64,000 nt of DNA, taken from NCBI RefSeq assembly GCF_000820225.1, contig NZ_CDDK01000004.1, forward strand, positions 33,824 to 97,823, in the 5' to 3' direction. Shown here in pieces: positions 24,990 to 38,044 of the stretch. The position numbers and the translations under genes were made by a program. The stretch is from Aeromonas veronii bv. veronii (lineage in GTDB: Bacteria; Pseudomonadota; Gammaproteobacteria; Enterobacterales; Aeromonadaceae). Position 1 is the first letter of the stretch. Each line of letters begins with the position of its first letter. The notes under the pieces were generated by a model. That model was not told the DNA's origin and ran no database searches. It saw nothing but the letters and a program-made list of their open reading frames with translations.

Positions 24990-25970
24990 TTACTGTGTCA
25001 GTTTCTCCACCGCCTGAACGGCTGTCGCGAGAGCATCCTGTTCCAGCGTCAGGGGAATGTGGCCAATTCCGGGCAGCAGGGTGACAGGCCAGGAGATGCC
25101 GAGACGTCTTAACTCAGGTTCAAGTTGATCTGTTTGGAAAGCTTCGTCATTTGCGCCCGCGATCACGGCGCAGGGGCGTTGCACATTGCGTATGTTCTGC
25201 TGGTGGTCACGCTCCGGCTGAAAGTTCGAAGCAAGGTTGAAGGAGTAGGAGGGGGTCAGCAGGGATTTCGCCTCATCTTTGAGGGCAAAGTTCAGCACGG
25301 TCAGATGGTTGAGTGCGGAAATATGGAAACCGTTGAGGATGCTCAGGGCGATGAGGCGAGGCAAGCCGACACGCACCCAGCCACCGCTGTTGGGCCGGTA
25401 GTTGGCGGCGGTGGGGCCGAGATAGGGGGAGAGCAGCAGATAGCTCTCGAACAGGGTTTGTCGCGCACTGCCAGCAACGCGCAGCACAAAGCCACCCCCT
25501 GACGAGAAGCCGACGAGTGTTGCAGGCTTGCCGGGGGCCACCGACTTGATGAAATCTTCCAGATCGTCTTCAAGCTGGCCGATGTAGGCAATGGTGCCTT
25601 TGTCGCCCGATGCGCCATGGCCACGAATATCGAGGGCGTAGGCGTCGTATCCCGCTTGCGAAAAGGCGCTCGCCATCTTGTGCATGCTCTGACTGCTGGC
25701 AGAAGAGCCGTGAACCAGTACCACGCTGCCCTTGACCTTGTTGTTCTTCGTATTGCCCTCTGCGCCATAGTGCCGATAGGCCAACTGTGTGCCGTCACGC
25801 GCCGGGTATCTTGAGAGGGGTGGCATGTTGCTCCAGTCACTCCCCTTGAAAGGGTCGTTGATGCTGGCCATCGCCGGTGCCGGGTTCGGCCCGCCAAACA
25901 GCAGAGCCGCGGCCAGTATGACCAGGGTCAGTGATATCAACCCCACAGCAAACAGCAATCCTGCGTTCAT
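24990..25970 (-). CDS. Alpha/beta hydrolase, membrane-anchored
   Basis: A 326-residue serine hydrolase of the alpha/beta fold. The N-terminus is one hydrophobic segment (MNAGLLFAVGLISLTLVILAA), which probably anchors the enzyme to the inner membrane with the catalytic domain outside. The lid-less core shows VVLVHGSSASSQSMHKMASAF (oxyanion region), nucleophile elbow VGFSSGGG, an acidic residue in AGANDEAF and the histidine in PGIGHIPLT, so the triad looks complete. It resembles monoacylglycerol lipase-like or lysophospholipase-like enzymes; substrate is unknown. The ATG at 25968-25970 follows AGGAGCAAGG. Confidence 0.8.
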   Translation of the reverse strand: MNAGLLFAVGLISLTLVILAAALLFGGPNPAPAMASINDPFKGSDWSNMPPLSRYPARDGTQLAYRHYGAEGNTKNNKVKGSVVLVHGSSASSQSMHKMASAFSQAGYDAYALDIRGHGASGDKGTIAYIGQLEDDLEDFIKSVAPGKPATLVGFSSGGGFVLRVAGSARQTLFESYLLLSPYLGPTAANYRPNSGGWVRVGLPRLIALSILNGFHISALNHLTVLNFALKDEAKSLLTPSYSFNLASNFQPERDHQQNIRNVQRPCAVIAGANDEAFQTDQLEPELRRLGISWPVTLLPGIGHIPLTLEQDALATAVQAVEKLTQ

Positions 25971-26081
25971 CCTTGCTCCTCGTTTGATATCGACACGGGC
26001 GTTGCCCTGATTTTGCTTATGCTGGCATTTCACTCGTTCGAACCTATCAGATGGCACCCGGTCTGCCAAATGATGGAGTGA

Positions 26082-27056
<975 letters not shown>

Positions 27057-27095
27057 TGCCTCTGTGCGGCACTTTCGTACTACAGCTACCCAGTG

Positions 27096-27121
27096 AAAAA
27101 CCCCGGCTTGCCGGGGTTTTT
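27096..27121 (+). terminator. Rho-independent terminator of dapB
   Basis: AAAAACCCCGGC/GCCGGGGTTTTT hairpin whose downstream arm supplies the T-run; it lies 40 bases after the dapB stop. Confidence 0.9.
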
Positions 27122-27553
27122 GCTGTCAGTCAGCCAGAGTTTGTGTAAAAAGACACGCTATCGGCAATTTTTATCTGAATGCCTTATAAATCACACAATT
27201 GCGTTATCCACCAGATTTTCCCTTCCTGAATGTCATCACCAGGTAACAGGTTTGAGCATCTTTATGGCTGATAAAGCCATTTTTTTACACCGATCGGAAA
27301 AGACTAAAAATTCAAACGTAGAAAAACGTTTTCCATTTTTCATGTTCACTCTTGTCATCTTAAAAGCGTTAAATTTGTCATTAATGTTTTTTGTGTAAAA
27401 ATAAATACCATTGTTTTAATTGGTTTTTTTGTTTGTTTTTGTCGTTATTGCTGGCTTGGTGGCATCTTTTGATGGTGGTTTTTCCTTTTCTTTCGCGGGA
27501 GGGGGTTGCAAAGCGATTAAGTGCATAGATAATGGGTAATGTTGCTTTTTTAT

Positions 27554-27567
27554 TGAATTTAGATGCA
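27554..27567. promoter_or_regulatory. ArgR-type box upstream of carAB
   Basis: TGAATTTAGATGCA matches the ARG-box pattern TGAAT-N4-ATTCA at nine of ten positions. It sits about 20 bases before the -35 element of the proposed carA promoter. carAB makes carbamoyl phosphate for arginine, and arginine repression is known in E. coli. Only one clear box is visible, whereas ArgR sites usually come in pairs. Confidence 0.4.
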
Positions 27568-27586
27568 TTTCATCTGAGAAAAGACG

Positions 27587-27614
27587 TTGAAATGCCACTT
27601 TTTTTAAGTAGAAT
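27587..27614 (+). promoter_or_regulatory. Sigma-70-like promoter of carAB
   Basis: TTGAAA (27587-27592), a 16-base spacer containing nine T, and TAGAAT (27609-27614). Transcription would start near 27621, leaving a leader of about 105 bases before the TTG start of carA. Confidence 0.55.
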
Positions 27615-27638
27615 GCGCCCAATTTGCCAGAAATCTGC

Positions 27639-27675
27639 CGGGTTCGAGTCCTGTTCAAGACCGGAACCGAGCCCG
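27639..27675 (+). ncRNA. Stem-loop in the carA leader
   Basis: CGGGTTCG (27639-27646) can pair with CGAGCCCG (27668-27675) through one G-U pair, and an inner GTC/GAC helix may extend it. No T-run follows, so it is not an intrinsic terminator. A GGTTCGAGTCC stretch resembles a tRNA T-arm, but the rest of a tRNA is missing. Confidence 0.35.
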
Positions 27676-27725
27676 CAACACCCAGGTAAATTGCTGAATT
27701 TAAAGCTAAATAACTGGAGGTTGTC

Positions 27726-28862
27726 TTGAATCACACTGCATTGCTAGTGCTGGAAGATGGAACTGTGTTCAAAGGCGTGTCGATAGGCGCCGAGGGATGT
27801 TCCGTTGGTGAAGTGGTTTTCAATACGTCGATGACGGGCTATCAGGAAATCCTCACCGATCCCTCTTATTCCCGTCAGATAGTCACCCTCACTTACCCCC
27901 ATATAGGCAACACCGGCACCAACAGCGAAGATGAAGAGTCCAGTCAAATCCATGCTCAGGGATTGATCATCCGGGACCTTCCGATACTTGCCTCCAATTT
28001 CCGCAATCAGCAATCCCTCTCCGAATACCTCAAGTCTCACAACATCGTTGGCATCGCCGACATCGACACCCGTAAACTGACCCGCATCCTGCGCGAGAAA
28101 GGCGCTCAGGCTGGCTGCATTCTGGCCGGGAAACAGGTCGATGAAGCCTATGCCCTCGAACAGGCCCGCGCCTTCCCCGGTCTGAAGGGGATGGATCTGG
28201 CCAAAGAGGTGACGGTTGGTGAGGCGTACAACTGGACGACCGGGAGCTGGCAGCTTGGCAAGGGGCACGTCACCCCGGATGCCGACCAGCTGAAATACCA
28301 CGTGGTAGCCTATGACTTTGGCGTCAAGCGCAACATCCTGCGGATGCTGGTTGACCGTGGCTGCCGCCTGACTGTGGTGCCTGCCAAGACCCCGGCCGCC
28401 GAGGTACTGGCGATGAACCCGGATGGCATCTTCCTCTCCAACGGCCCCGGCGACCCCGAGCCGTGCGACTACGCCATCGAGGCCATCAAGGCTTTCCTTA
28501 ATACCAACACGCCGGTGTTCGGCATCTGTCTGGGTCACCAGCTGCTGGGTCTGGCCTCCGGTGCCAAGACCGTCAAGATGAAGTTTGGCCACCACGGCGC
28601 CAACCATCCGGTGAAGAGCCTCGATGACAACACTGTGATGATCACCGCTCAGAACCACGGCTTTGCGGTAGACGAGAACAGCCTGCCGGATTGCCTGCGC
28701 GCCACCCACGTCTCCCTGTTCGATGGTTCCCTGCAAGGTATCCATCGCACCGACCGTCCGGCCTTCAGCTTCCAGGGGCACCCCGAAGCGAGCCCGGGCC
28801 CGCACGACTGTGCCGGTCTTTTTGACCACTTTATTGAATTGATTAAGCAGTATCGCGCCTAA
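27726..28862 (+). CDS. carA: Carbamoyl phosphate synthase small (glutaminase) subunit CarA
   Basis: CarA hydrolyses glutamine and passes ammonia to CarB, which makes carbamoyl phosphate for arginine and pyrimidines. The 378-residue protein begins at a TTG codon behind CTGGAGG, the same rare start used by E. coli carA. Its N-terminal domain shows [26 protein letters not shown]. The class I glutamine amidotransferase domain has the catalytic cysteine in [11 protein letters not shown] and the His/Glu pair in [13 protein letters not shown]. The carB start follows 20 bases later. Confidence 0.97.
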   Translation: MNHTALLVLEDGTVFKGVSIGAEGCSVGEVVFNTSMTGYQEILTDPSYSRQIVTLTYPHIGNTGTNSEDEESSQIHAQGLIIRDLPILASNFRNQQSLSEYLKSHNIVGIADIDTRKLTRILREKGAQAGCILAGKQVDEAYALEQARAFPGLKGMDLAKEVTVGEAYNWTTGSWQLGKGHVTPDADQLKYHVVAYDFGVKRNILRMLVDRGCRLTVVPAKTPAAEVLAMNPDGIFLSNGPGDPEPCDYAIEAIKAFLNTNTPVFGICLGHQLLGLASGAKTVKMKFGHHGANHPVKSLDDNTVMITAQNHGFAVDENSLPDCLRATHVSLFDGSLQGIHRTDRPAFSFQGHPEASPGPHDCAGLFDHFIELIKQYRA

Positions 28863-28882
28863 GAAATAGAGGAAAGAGTTTC

Positions 28883-32107
<3,225 letters not shown>

Positions 32108-32147
32108 GCGTTTGCAGCGGGCATCAGCCCGACTTGCCAGACGACCA

Positions 32148-32180
32148 ACCCCCGCCAGCGATGGCGGGGGTTTCTTTTTA
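32148..32180 (+). terminator. Rho-independent terminator of carAB
   Basis: AACCCCCGCCA/TGGCGGGGGTT stem with a GCGA loop, followed by TCTTTTTAT, 41 bases after the carB stop. Confidence 0.9.
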
Positions 32181-32395
32181 TCTGTCGCTCACCGTACGGT
32201 TCTGGCCGAGTGAGCCATTGAGGAAGGTCATGAGTTCCGCATCGCAGACAACGGATGGCGCGTGGGTGGCAAAAGCTGGCAAGGGGAGGGGATGCTGCGA
32301 GCGCGGGTTTCAACTGCGGCAGGCAATCCTCTACAATGGCCCCACTTTGCTTGTCAGTGCAGTGCCAGCGGCGCTGCCTGTCGGGCCAACAAAAA

Positions 32396-33559
32396 ATGGA
32401 CATGCTTATGACCGCTTTGCCTTCCTGTCGTCTTCTTGCCTTCTGCTCTGCCTTGTTGCTGGCCGGTTGTGCCAGTGATCCCGCCTCCGCGCCTGCCAAA
32501 GAGGCGAGCGTGAGCAACCCCAAAACGCCGCCTGCCATGCAGCCGCGCAAACCGGCGGATATGAAGAGCCGCATCGTGCGCTTCTTGCCCCGTCAGGTGC
32601 CTGACAAACAGGGGTGGGCCAGCGACGTGGTGACGGCGCTCACCACCCAGGGGGTGACGGTCAATGATCACAACGTCTGTAGCGTGCTGGCGGTGGCGGA
32701 GCAGGAAGCCACTTATCAGGCCGACCCTGTAGTGCCGGGCCTTGGCAAGATCGCCTGGAAAGAGATCAACTCACGGGCAGCCAAGCTGCTGATCCCCGAA
32801 TTTATGGTGCGGGCCGCGCTCTCCATCAACTCGCCTACCGGCAAGAGCTACGCCGAGCGGATCGACAAGTTGCGTACGGAGCGGGAGATGAGTGAAATCT
32901 TCGAAGATATGATCAGCATGCTGCCGATGGGCAAGACGCTGTTTGGCAACCTCAACCCGGTGCATACTGGTGGCCCGATGCAGGTGAGCATCGCCTTTGC
33001 CGAGGCCAACGCCCGTGGCTACCCCTATCCAATCAAGGATTCCATCCGCCACGAAGTCTTTACCCGTCGCGGCGGCATCTGGTTTGGCACCAAGCATATC
33101 TTCGGTTATCCCGCCGACTACCCGGATACCCTCTACCGCTTTGCCGATTTCAACGCCGGCTGGTACGCCAGTCGCAATGCCGCCTTTCAGGCCGCTGTCA
33201 GCCGTTTGAGTGGCAAAACTCTGGCGCTGGACGGGGATCTGATCCGCTATGACTCGGATCTGCCGGGTAACACCGAGCTTGCCGTCTACACCCTCGCCAA
33301 CCGGGTCAATATGAGCAAACAGGCGATCCACCAGAGCCTGCGTAAAGGGGATACCGCCGCATTTGCCGAGACCGATCTCTACCATCGCATCTTTACCCTG
33401 GCCGACAAGCAAGCGGGCAAGCGATTGCCCCGCGCCATCCTGCCCGGCATTCAGCTAAAGAGCCCGAAAATTACCCGCAACCTCACCACCGCCTGGTTTG
33501 CCAAGCGGGTGGATGACAGAGAGCAGCGATGTGTGCGGCAGATGGCGACGATTAGGTAG
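32396..33559 (+). CDS. YaiW-like DUF1615 lipoprotein
   Basis: A 387-residue predicted lipoprotein of the DUF1615 family, which includes E. coli YaiW, an outer-membrane lipoprotein linked to uptake of proline-rich peptides. A short signal peptide ends in the lipobox LLAGC (Cys25). The mature protein has VCSVLAVAEQEATYQADPVVPGLGKIAWKEI, a stretch that resembles a lysozyme-like lytic fold with a catalytic-looking glutamate, then NPVHTGGPMQVSIAFAE and GGIWFGTKHIFGYPADY. The start is uncertain: ATG codons at 32396, 32402 and 32408 are in frame with weak ribosome sites. It stands alone between the carAB terminator and the convergent tyrA. Confidence 0.8.
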   Translation: MDMLMTALPSCRLLAFCSALLLAGCASDPASAPAKEASVSNPKTPPAMQPRKPADMKSRIVRFLPRQVPDKQGWASDVVTALTTQGVTVNDHNVCSVLAVAEQEATYQADPVVPGLGKIAWKEINSRAAKLLIPEFMVRAALSINSPTGKSYAERIDKLRTEREMSEIFEDMISMLPMGKTLFGNLNPVHTGGPMQVSIAFAEANARGYPYPIKDSIRHEVFTRRGGIWFGTKHIFGYPADYPDTLYRFADFNAGWYASRNAAFQAAVSRLSGKTLALDGDLIRYDSDLPGNTELAVYTLANRVNMSKQAIHQSLRKGDTAAFAETDLYHRIFTLADKQAGKRLPRAILPGIQLKSPKITRNLTTAWFAKRVDDREQRCVRQMATIR

Positions 33560-33589
33560 GACTGGGTTTGCTTCGAGACTAGTTGCAAA

Positions 33590-33618
33590 GCGGGTTGCCA
33601 TTGTTAATGACAACCCGC
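33590..33618. terminator. Long hairpin between yaiW-like gene and tyrA
   Basis: GCGGGTTGCCATT pairs with AATGACAACCCGC at 12 of 13 positions, with a three-base loop. There is no T-run. It lies between the two converging genes and may stop or stabilise their transcripts. Confidence 0.45.
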
Positions 33619-33719
33619 ACGCTTCATCGCCCCTTCCAATGGAGATCTTTGGCTCGCATCCAGTCATGAACGGTGGCGGCTTCTTCCGAGTGGCATGAGT
33701 TGTTACTACTTTTGCAGGA

Positions 33720-34847
33720 TCAGCCGTGTTGGCGGCGGTCGTTGGCCTGGGCCAGTAGCATGCGGCTTTCACGCAGGAACTGGTCGGCATGCTCGCCGAA
33801 GAAACCGGAGACTTGCGAGAAGGCCGCGATGAAACCGTCCCTGTCTCCACGCTCCAGCAGACCCAGCGCCTCGCCGAAGTTTTGGTAGTAGCGACGGATC
33901 ATCGCCAGATTCTGCGGTGACGACAAAATGATGTCGGCATAGAGGTGGGGATCCTGAGCAAACAGCCGCCCCACCATGGCGAGCTCCAGCCGGTAGATGG
34001 GGGAGCTCAAACTCAGCAGGCGATCCAGATTGGCCTGCTCCCGGGAGAGGTGCCAGCCATAGGCAAAGGTGGCGAAGTGACGCAGTGCCTGAATGAGGGT
34101 CATCGCCTCATCGTGGGCCTTGGCTTCCACCTGTTGCAAGCGGGCGCCCCAGATGGTCATCTGATCCAGCAGCCATTGGCTGGCGGCGGGGTCACGACCC
34201 TGGCAGCAGACGATCACCTGCTTGGCGAGACTCGCCACATCCGGCCCGAACATGGGGTGCAGTCCCAGTACCGGCCCTTGGTGCACCGCCAGCATATGTT
34301 CGAGCGGTGCCGCTTTCACGCTGGTGACATCCACCAGCAGGCAGTGGGCGGGCAGGTTGCCGAGCCGGTCGATGATCTGGCAGGTGATATCGATGGGCAC
34401 CGCCACCATCACCAGACCGGCTCCGGCGAGGATCTCGTCAGCGCGCGGCCAGTCGGCTTGTTCCAGCGTCTCGACCCGATAGCCTGAGAGGCTGAACATA
34501 TGACCGAACAGCCGACCAAGCTGGCCCTGACCGCCTATGATGACCACCTTGCCAAGATCCGGCTTTATGCATTTGAAGCCTGTATCTTTCTCGCTGGCAT
34601 AAGATTCGCGCATCACCCGGCGCAGCACGTCTTCGATGAGATCGCCGGGCACCCCCAACTGCTCAGCCTCGGCGCGGCGGCGGGCCAGCATGCTCGCTTC
34701 CCTGTCCGGTGCATAGATGGGCAGGCCGTGGCGGCTCTTTACTTCACCCACTTCTCCCACCAGGGCCAGACGGGCGGCCAGCAGATCGATCAGCTGCTTG
34801 TCCACCGCATCTATCTTGTCCCTGAGTACATTCAACTCTTCAGCCAT
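33720..34847 (-). CDS. tyrA: Bifunctional chorismate mutase/prephenate dehydrogenase TyrA
   Basis: TyrA turns chorismate into prephenate and then into 4-hydroxyphenylpyruvate, the precursor of tyrosine. The 375-residue protein has an AroQ chorismate mutase at residues 1-90 ([43 protein letters not shown]) and a prephenate dehydrogenase starting with the NAD loop [17 protein letters not shown] near 101-117, then [11 protein letters not shown]. The start at 34847 gives the family N-terminus [18 protein letters not shown]. It lies 134 bases downstream of aroF on the same strand, matching the aroF-tyrA operon of E. coli. Confidence 0.96.
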   Translation of the reverse strand: MAEELNVLRDKIDAVDKQLIDLLAARLALVGEVGEVKSRHGLPIYAPDREASMLARRRAEAEQLGVPGDLIEDVLRRVMRESYASEKDTGFKCIKPDLGKVVIIGGQGQLGRLFGHMFSLSGYRVETLEQADWPRADEILAGAGLVMVAVPIDITCQIIDRLGNLPAHCLLVDVTSVKAAPLEHMLAVHQGPVLGLHPMFGPDVASLAKQVIVCCQGRDPAASQWLLDQMTIWGARLQQVEAKAHDEAMTLIQALRHFATFAYGWHLSREQANLDRLLSLSSPIYRLELAMVGRLFAQDPHLYADIILSSPQNLAMIRRYYQNFGEALGLLERGDRDGFIAAFSQVSGFFGEHADQFLRESRMLLAQANDRRQHG

Positions 34848-34981
34848 ATCCAGTCCCTGCTGGCGCCGCAGCGGCGACGCCCTGAAAATCAAGATGCAAC
34901 AAGGTATCACGGCGTGAGCGGCTTGATGCCACCAGCGGTGATACCTCGATTGTTCAATAGGTTACGACAAGATACCACGGC

Positions 34982-36055
34982 TTACCGTGCAGTTCTGCTC
35001 TTGAGAGGGTCAGCCAGCTGGTTGTGGCAGCGGGCCAGCAGGGTGGCGGTGGTGTCCCAGTCGATGCAGGCATCAGTGATGGAGACCCCATAGTGCATCT
35101 GCTGCTTGGGCTGCTCGCTGGACTGGTTTCCCTCGAACAGGTTGGATTCGAGCATCACCCCGATGATGGAGCGGTTGCCCTCCTGGATCTGGTGGATGAC
35201 GTTGTCGGCCACCTTGGGCTGCAAACGGTGATCCTTGCTGGAGTTGCCGTGGCTGCAATCCACCACAAGGCTCGGCAGCAGGCCCGCTTTCTCCAGCGCC
35301 TCTTCCGCCAGCGACACGTTGACCGAGTCATAGTTGGGATGTTTGCCGCCGCGCAGGATCACGTGGCCATCCGGGTTGCCCTGGGTCTGCAGCAGCGCAA
35401 CCTGGCCCTGCTGGTTGATCCCCATAAAGGCGTGAGGGGAGGAGGCCGCCTGCAACGCATTGATGGCAGTCCCCAGGTTGCCGTCGGTGCCGTTCTTGAA
35501 GCCGACCGGCATGGAGAGGCCGGAGGCCATCTCCCTGTGGGTCTGGGATTCGGTGGTGCGGGCGCCGATGGCTGACCAAGAGAAGAGCTCGGCCAGGTAT
35601 TGCGGGCTGATGGGGTCGAGCGCTTCGGTGGCCAGCGGCAACTCCAGCTCCGCCAGCCAGCAGAGCAGCTCGCGGGCACGGTGCAGCCCCAGCTCCACAT
35701 CGAAGGTGCCATCCAGATTGGGGTCGTTGATAAAGCCTTTCCAGCCGACCGTGGTGCGCGGCTTCTCAAAGTAGACCCGCATGACAATGTAGAGAGAGTC
35801 CTGATAGGCATCATGCAGCGCTTTGAGTCTGGTTGCGTACTCTTTGGCGGCGTCCATGTCGTGGATGGAGCAGGGACCACAGATCACCAGCAAGCGGTGA
35901 TCGCGGCGGTGAATGATATCGGCGATGGTATTGCGGGCCCCTTGCACGAATGCCAGCGCCTTGTCAGAGATGGGTAACTTCTCCTTGAGCTGGGCAGGCG
36001 TGATCATCACTTGTTCGGACTGGATATGGATGTTGTTCAGGGGGTCTCTTTGCAT
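34982..36055 (-). CDS. aroF: 3-deoxy-7-phosphoheptulonate (DAHP) synthase, AroF type
   Basis: AroF is the tyrosine-sensitive isoenzyme of the first shikimate-pathway step. The 357-residue sequence has VICGPCSIHD, RVYFEKPRTTVGWKGFINDP, GARTTESQTHREMASGLSMPVGFKNGTDG and VVDCSHGNSSKDHRLQP. The isoenzyme call rests on its position before tyrA, as in E. coli, on differences from the AroH copy at 18274 (for example CIDWDTT near the end), and on two TyrR-type boxes upstream. The start at 36055 has a reasonable AGAGAATGAAGTC leader. Confidence 0.94.
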   Translation of the reverse strand: MQRDPLNNIHIQSEQVMITPAQLKEKLPISDKALAFVQGARNTIADIIHRRDHRLLVICGPCSIHDMDAAKEYATRLKALHDAYQDSLYIVMRVYFEKPRTTVGWKGFINDPNLDGTFDVELGLHRARELLCWLAELELPLATEALDPISPQYLAELFSWSAIGARTTESQTHREMASGLSMPVGFKNGTDGNLGTAINALQAASSPHAFMGINQQGQVALLQTQGNPDGHVILRGGKHPNYDSVNVSLAEEALEKAGLLPSLVVDCSHGNSSKDHRLQPKVADNVIHQIQEGNRSIIGVMLESNLFEGNQSSEQPKQQMHYGVSITDACIDWDTTATLLARCHNQLADPLKSRTAR

Positions 36056-36092
36056 GACTTCATTCTCTCTACTGTATTAAGCTAAAAGCGAT

Positions 36093-36110
36093 TGTACCGA
36101 TATGTTTACG
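36093..36110. promoter_or_regulatory. TyrR-type box 1 upstream of aroF
   Basis: TGTACCGATATGTTTACG fits TGTAAA-N6-TTTACA at nine of twelve defined positions. It lies 38 bases before the aroF start codon, close to where the promoter should be. Confidence 0.55.
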
Positions 36111-36271
36111 TTGGTACCTGCTTTGTTACGCAACCGCCCTCACCTTACCAAGGAAAAACAAACAATCAAGTGAAACTAGCGGATTTACCGCTAAAAAGTC
36201 AGATAAATGAGCTGCTATATAGCGTAAAGAGGAATAACACAGAGGGTTTTTCGGAGTGGCAATGGTTTTTG

Positions 36272-36289
36272 TGTAACCTAATGTTTACG
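36272..36289. promoter_or_regulatory. TyrR-type box 2 upstream of aroF
   Basis: TGTAACCTAATGTTTACG fits TGTAAA-N6-TTTACA at ten of twelve defined positions. It lies about 180 bases farther upstream than box 1, as a remote box could in a looped repressor arrangement. Confidence 0.6.
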
Positions 36290-36402
36290 GTCTGAGGGGG
36301 GCTGCGTTGCCCAGCTGTTTACCCACAGTAAATGGTATCTCTGGGAGACTGCAACGCGATGGCAATGATGGTGTGAGGTGGCTATCTGGTCAGCCATAGA
36401 AA

Positions 36403-36426
36403 GAGGGAGCCATAGTGGCTCCCTTT
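36403..36426 (-). terminator. Terminator of glgC
   Basis: GGGAGCCA/TGGCTCCC hairpin; read on the minus strand it is followed by TCTTTCT, about 35 bases after the glgC stop. Confidence 0.7.
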
Positions 36427-36459
36427 GCGGTAGGAAGGGGGATCCCGTCTGGCTGCGGA

Positions 36460-37761
36460 TCAGCGCTTTTGTTTTCCCTGCAGCTCTTTGTTCAGGCGAG
36501 TGAGCATCCCCTGGGTGACCAGCACTATGCCCTGCTCGGAGCGGTGGAAGCGACGTGCATCTTCATCGGCGTTTTCACCGATCACCGTGCCTTCCGGCAG
36601 TTTGCATCCCTTGTCGATCACCACCCGGCGCAGTCGGCAACCGGCACCTATCTCCACACCCGGGAAGATAACGGCCTGATCCAGGGTGCAGAAGGAGTCG
36701 ACCCGCACATTGGTAAAGAGCACCGAACTCAGGATGAAAGAGCCACTGACGATGGTGCCCCCGGCAAACATGGAGTTGATGGTCATGCCGTGCTGGCCGT
36801 TTCGATCCTGCACGAACTTGGCGGGAGGAGTCATGTTCTGACTGGTCCAGATGGGCCAGTCCTGATCGTAGATATCCAGCTCAGGCGTGACGGAAGCGAG
36901 ATCCATATTGGCCTCCCAGAAGGAGTCCACGGTGCCCACATCGCGCCAGTAGGGGCGGCGATCCGGACAGCAGCCGACACAGGACATGCCAAACGGGTGA
37001 GCGAATGCGGTGCCCTCTTTCACCACGCGGGGGATCACGTCCATGCCGAAATCGTGATGGGACTGCTCGTTGGCAATGTCCTCTTCCAGCAGCTGATAGA
37101 GATACTCCGCATCGAAGACATAGACGCCCATTGAGGCCAGCGCGGTGTCGGCCTTGCCCGGCATGGCGGGCGGGTTGGCAGGCTTTTCGACGAAGGCGTT
37201 GATCTTGCGATCATCATCCACCGCCATTACCCCGAAGGCGCTTGCTTCACTGCGTGGCACCTCGATGCAGGCAACGGTCACCTTGGCGCCCATATTGACG
37301 TGGTCGAGCAGCATGGCAGCGTAATCCATCTTGTAGATGTGATCGCCTGCCAGCACCACCACATATTTGGGGGCGTGATCGCGGATGATATCCAGATTCT
37401 GGTAGACCGCATCGGCGGTACCCCGATACCAGTTCACCTCATCCACCCGCTGCTGGGCAGGGAGCAGATCGATAAACTCGTTCATCTGGTAGCGCAGGAA
37501 AGACCAGCCGGATTGGAGATGGCGCAACAGGCTGTGGGATTTGTACTGGGTCACGACACCGACCCGACGAATGCCGGAGTTGATGCAGTTGGAGAGCACG
37601 AAATCGATGATGCGGAATTTGCCGCCGAAATGAACGGCAGGTTTTGCACGGTTGTCGGTTAACTGTTTGAGGCGACTACCCCGCCCTCCTGCGAGTACCA
37701 AAGCCATGGTCTCGTTCAGCAACTGTCTGGATTTTGCTGTATTGGCAGGTTGTAACAACAT
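36460..37761 (-). CDS. glgC: Glucose-1-phosphate adenylyltransferase GlgC
   Basis: GlgC makes ADP-glucose from glucose 1-phosphate and ATP, the committed step of glycogen synthesis. The 433-residue protein shows the nucleotide-binding [38 protein letters not shown] near residues 20-57, the catalytic region [25 protein letters not shown], and a left-handed beta-helix C-terminal domain for allosteric control ([41 protein letters not shown]). The ATG at 37761 follows GGGATATGAG. No other glycogen gene lies next to it, so it is not in a glgBXCAP operon here. Confidence 0.95.
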   Translation of the reverse strand: MLLQPANTAKSRQLLNETMALVLAGGRGSRLKQLTDNRAKPAVHFGGKFRIIDFVLSNCINSGIRRVGVVTQYKSHSLLRHLQSGWSFLRYQMNEFIDLLPAQQRVDEVNWYRGTADAVYQNLDIIRDHAPKYVVVLAGDHIYKMDYAAMLLDHVNMGAKVTVACIEVPRSEASAFGVMAVDDDRKINAFVEKPANPPAMPGKADTALASMGVYVFDAEYLYQLLEEDIANEQSHHDFGMDVIPRVVKEGTAFAHPFGMSCVGCCPDRRPYWRDVGTVDSFWEANMDLASVTPELDIYDQDWPIWTSQNMTPPAKFVQDRNGQHGMTINSMFAGGTIVSGSFILSSVLFTNVRVDSFCTLDQAVIFPGVEIGAGCRLRRVVIDKGCKLPEGTVIGENADEDARRFHRSEQGIVLVTQGMLTRLNKELQGKQKR

Positions 37762-37971
37762 CTCATATCCCTTTGTAGATAAATCACTACAATGTTGCCT
37801 CCTTTGAGCCCTCAAGAAAGTGCTTTCAGTCACATTTTATGGTTTCTGACGTAATAAAATGACCTTTTTGTTATTAAAAGTGACGGGTTGATCCGTCATT
37901 GCTTTCAATATGGTCAGTTGTCAATTGAGGCGAGCCGAACGACAAAATGGGCGGCGAGAGAGGAGGGATGG

Positions 37972-38000
37972 AAAAAGCCCCTGCCAATGGTTGGCAGGGG
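37972..38000 (-). terminator. Rho-independent terminator of the second secDF operon
   Basis: CCCCTGCCAA/TTGGCAGGGG stem with a three-base loop, followed on the minus strand by TTTTT, 45 bases after secF. Confidence 0.85.
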
Positions 38001-38044
38001 TCCGGTTCGTTGAGACCCGGTGAGCCGGGCCTGATTAACAAGGT

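Larger units (their letters stand above)
27057..27725. other. dapB-carA intergenic region
   Basis: About 670 bases. It begins with the dapB terminator, then has a strongly AT-rich stretch (about 27160-27620) that stands out from the GC-rich surroundings. It also holds the ArgR-like box, the carA promoter and a leader hairpin described separately. No protein gene is supported: the frames present lack ribosome sites. Confidence 0.6.
36056..36459. other. aroF upstream region
   Basis: The 404-base interval between glgC and aroF, AT-rich for about 200 bases next to aroF, contains two TyrR-type boxes (36093-36110 and 36272-36289) and the glgC terminator (36403-36426). No protein frame is supported. 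Confidence 0.6.

Noticed and set aside
27639-27680. tRNA gene in the carA leader
   Set aside because: Only a T-arm-like GGTTCGAGTCC is present; no acceptor stem, D-arm or anticodon arm can be formed.
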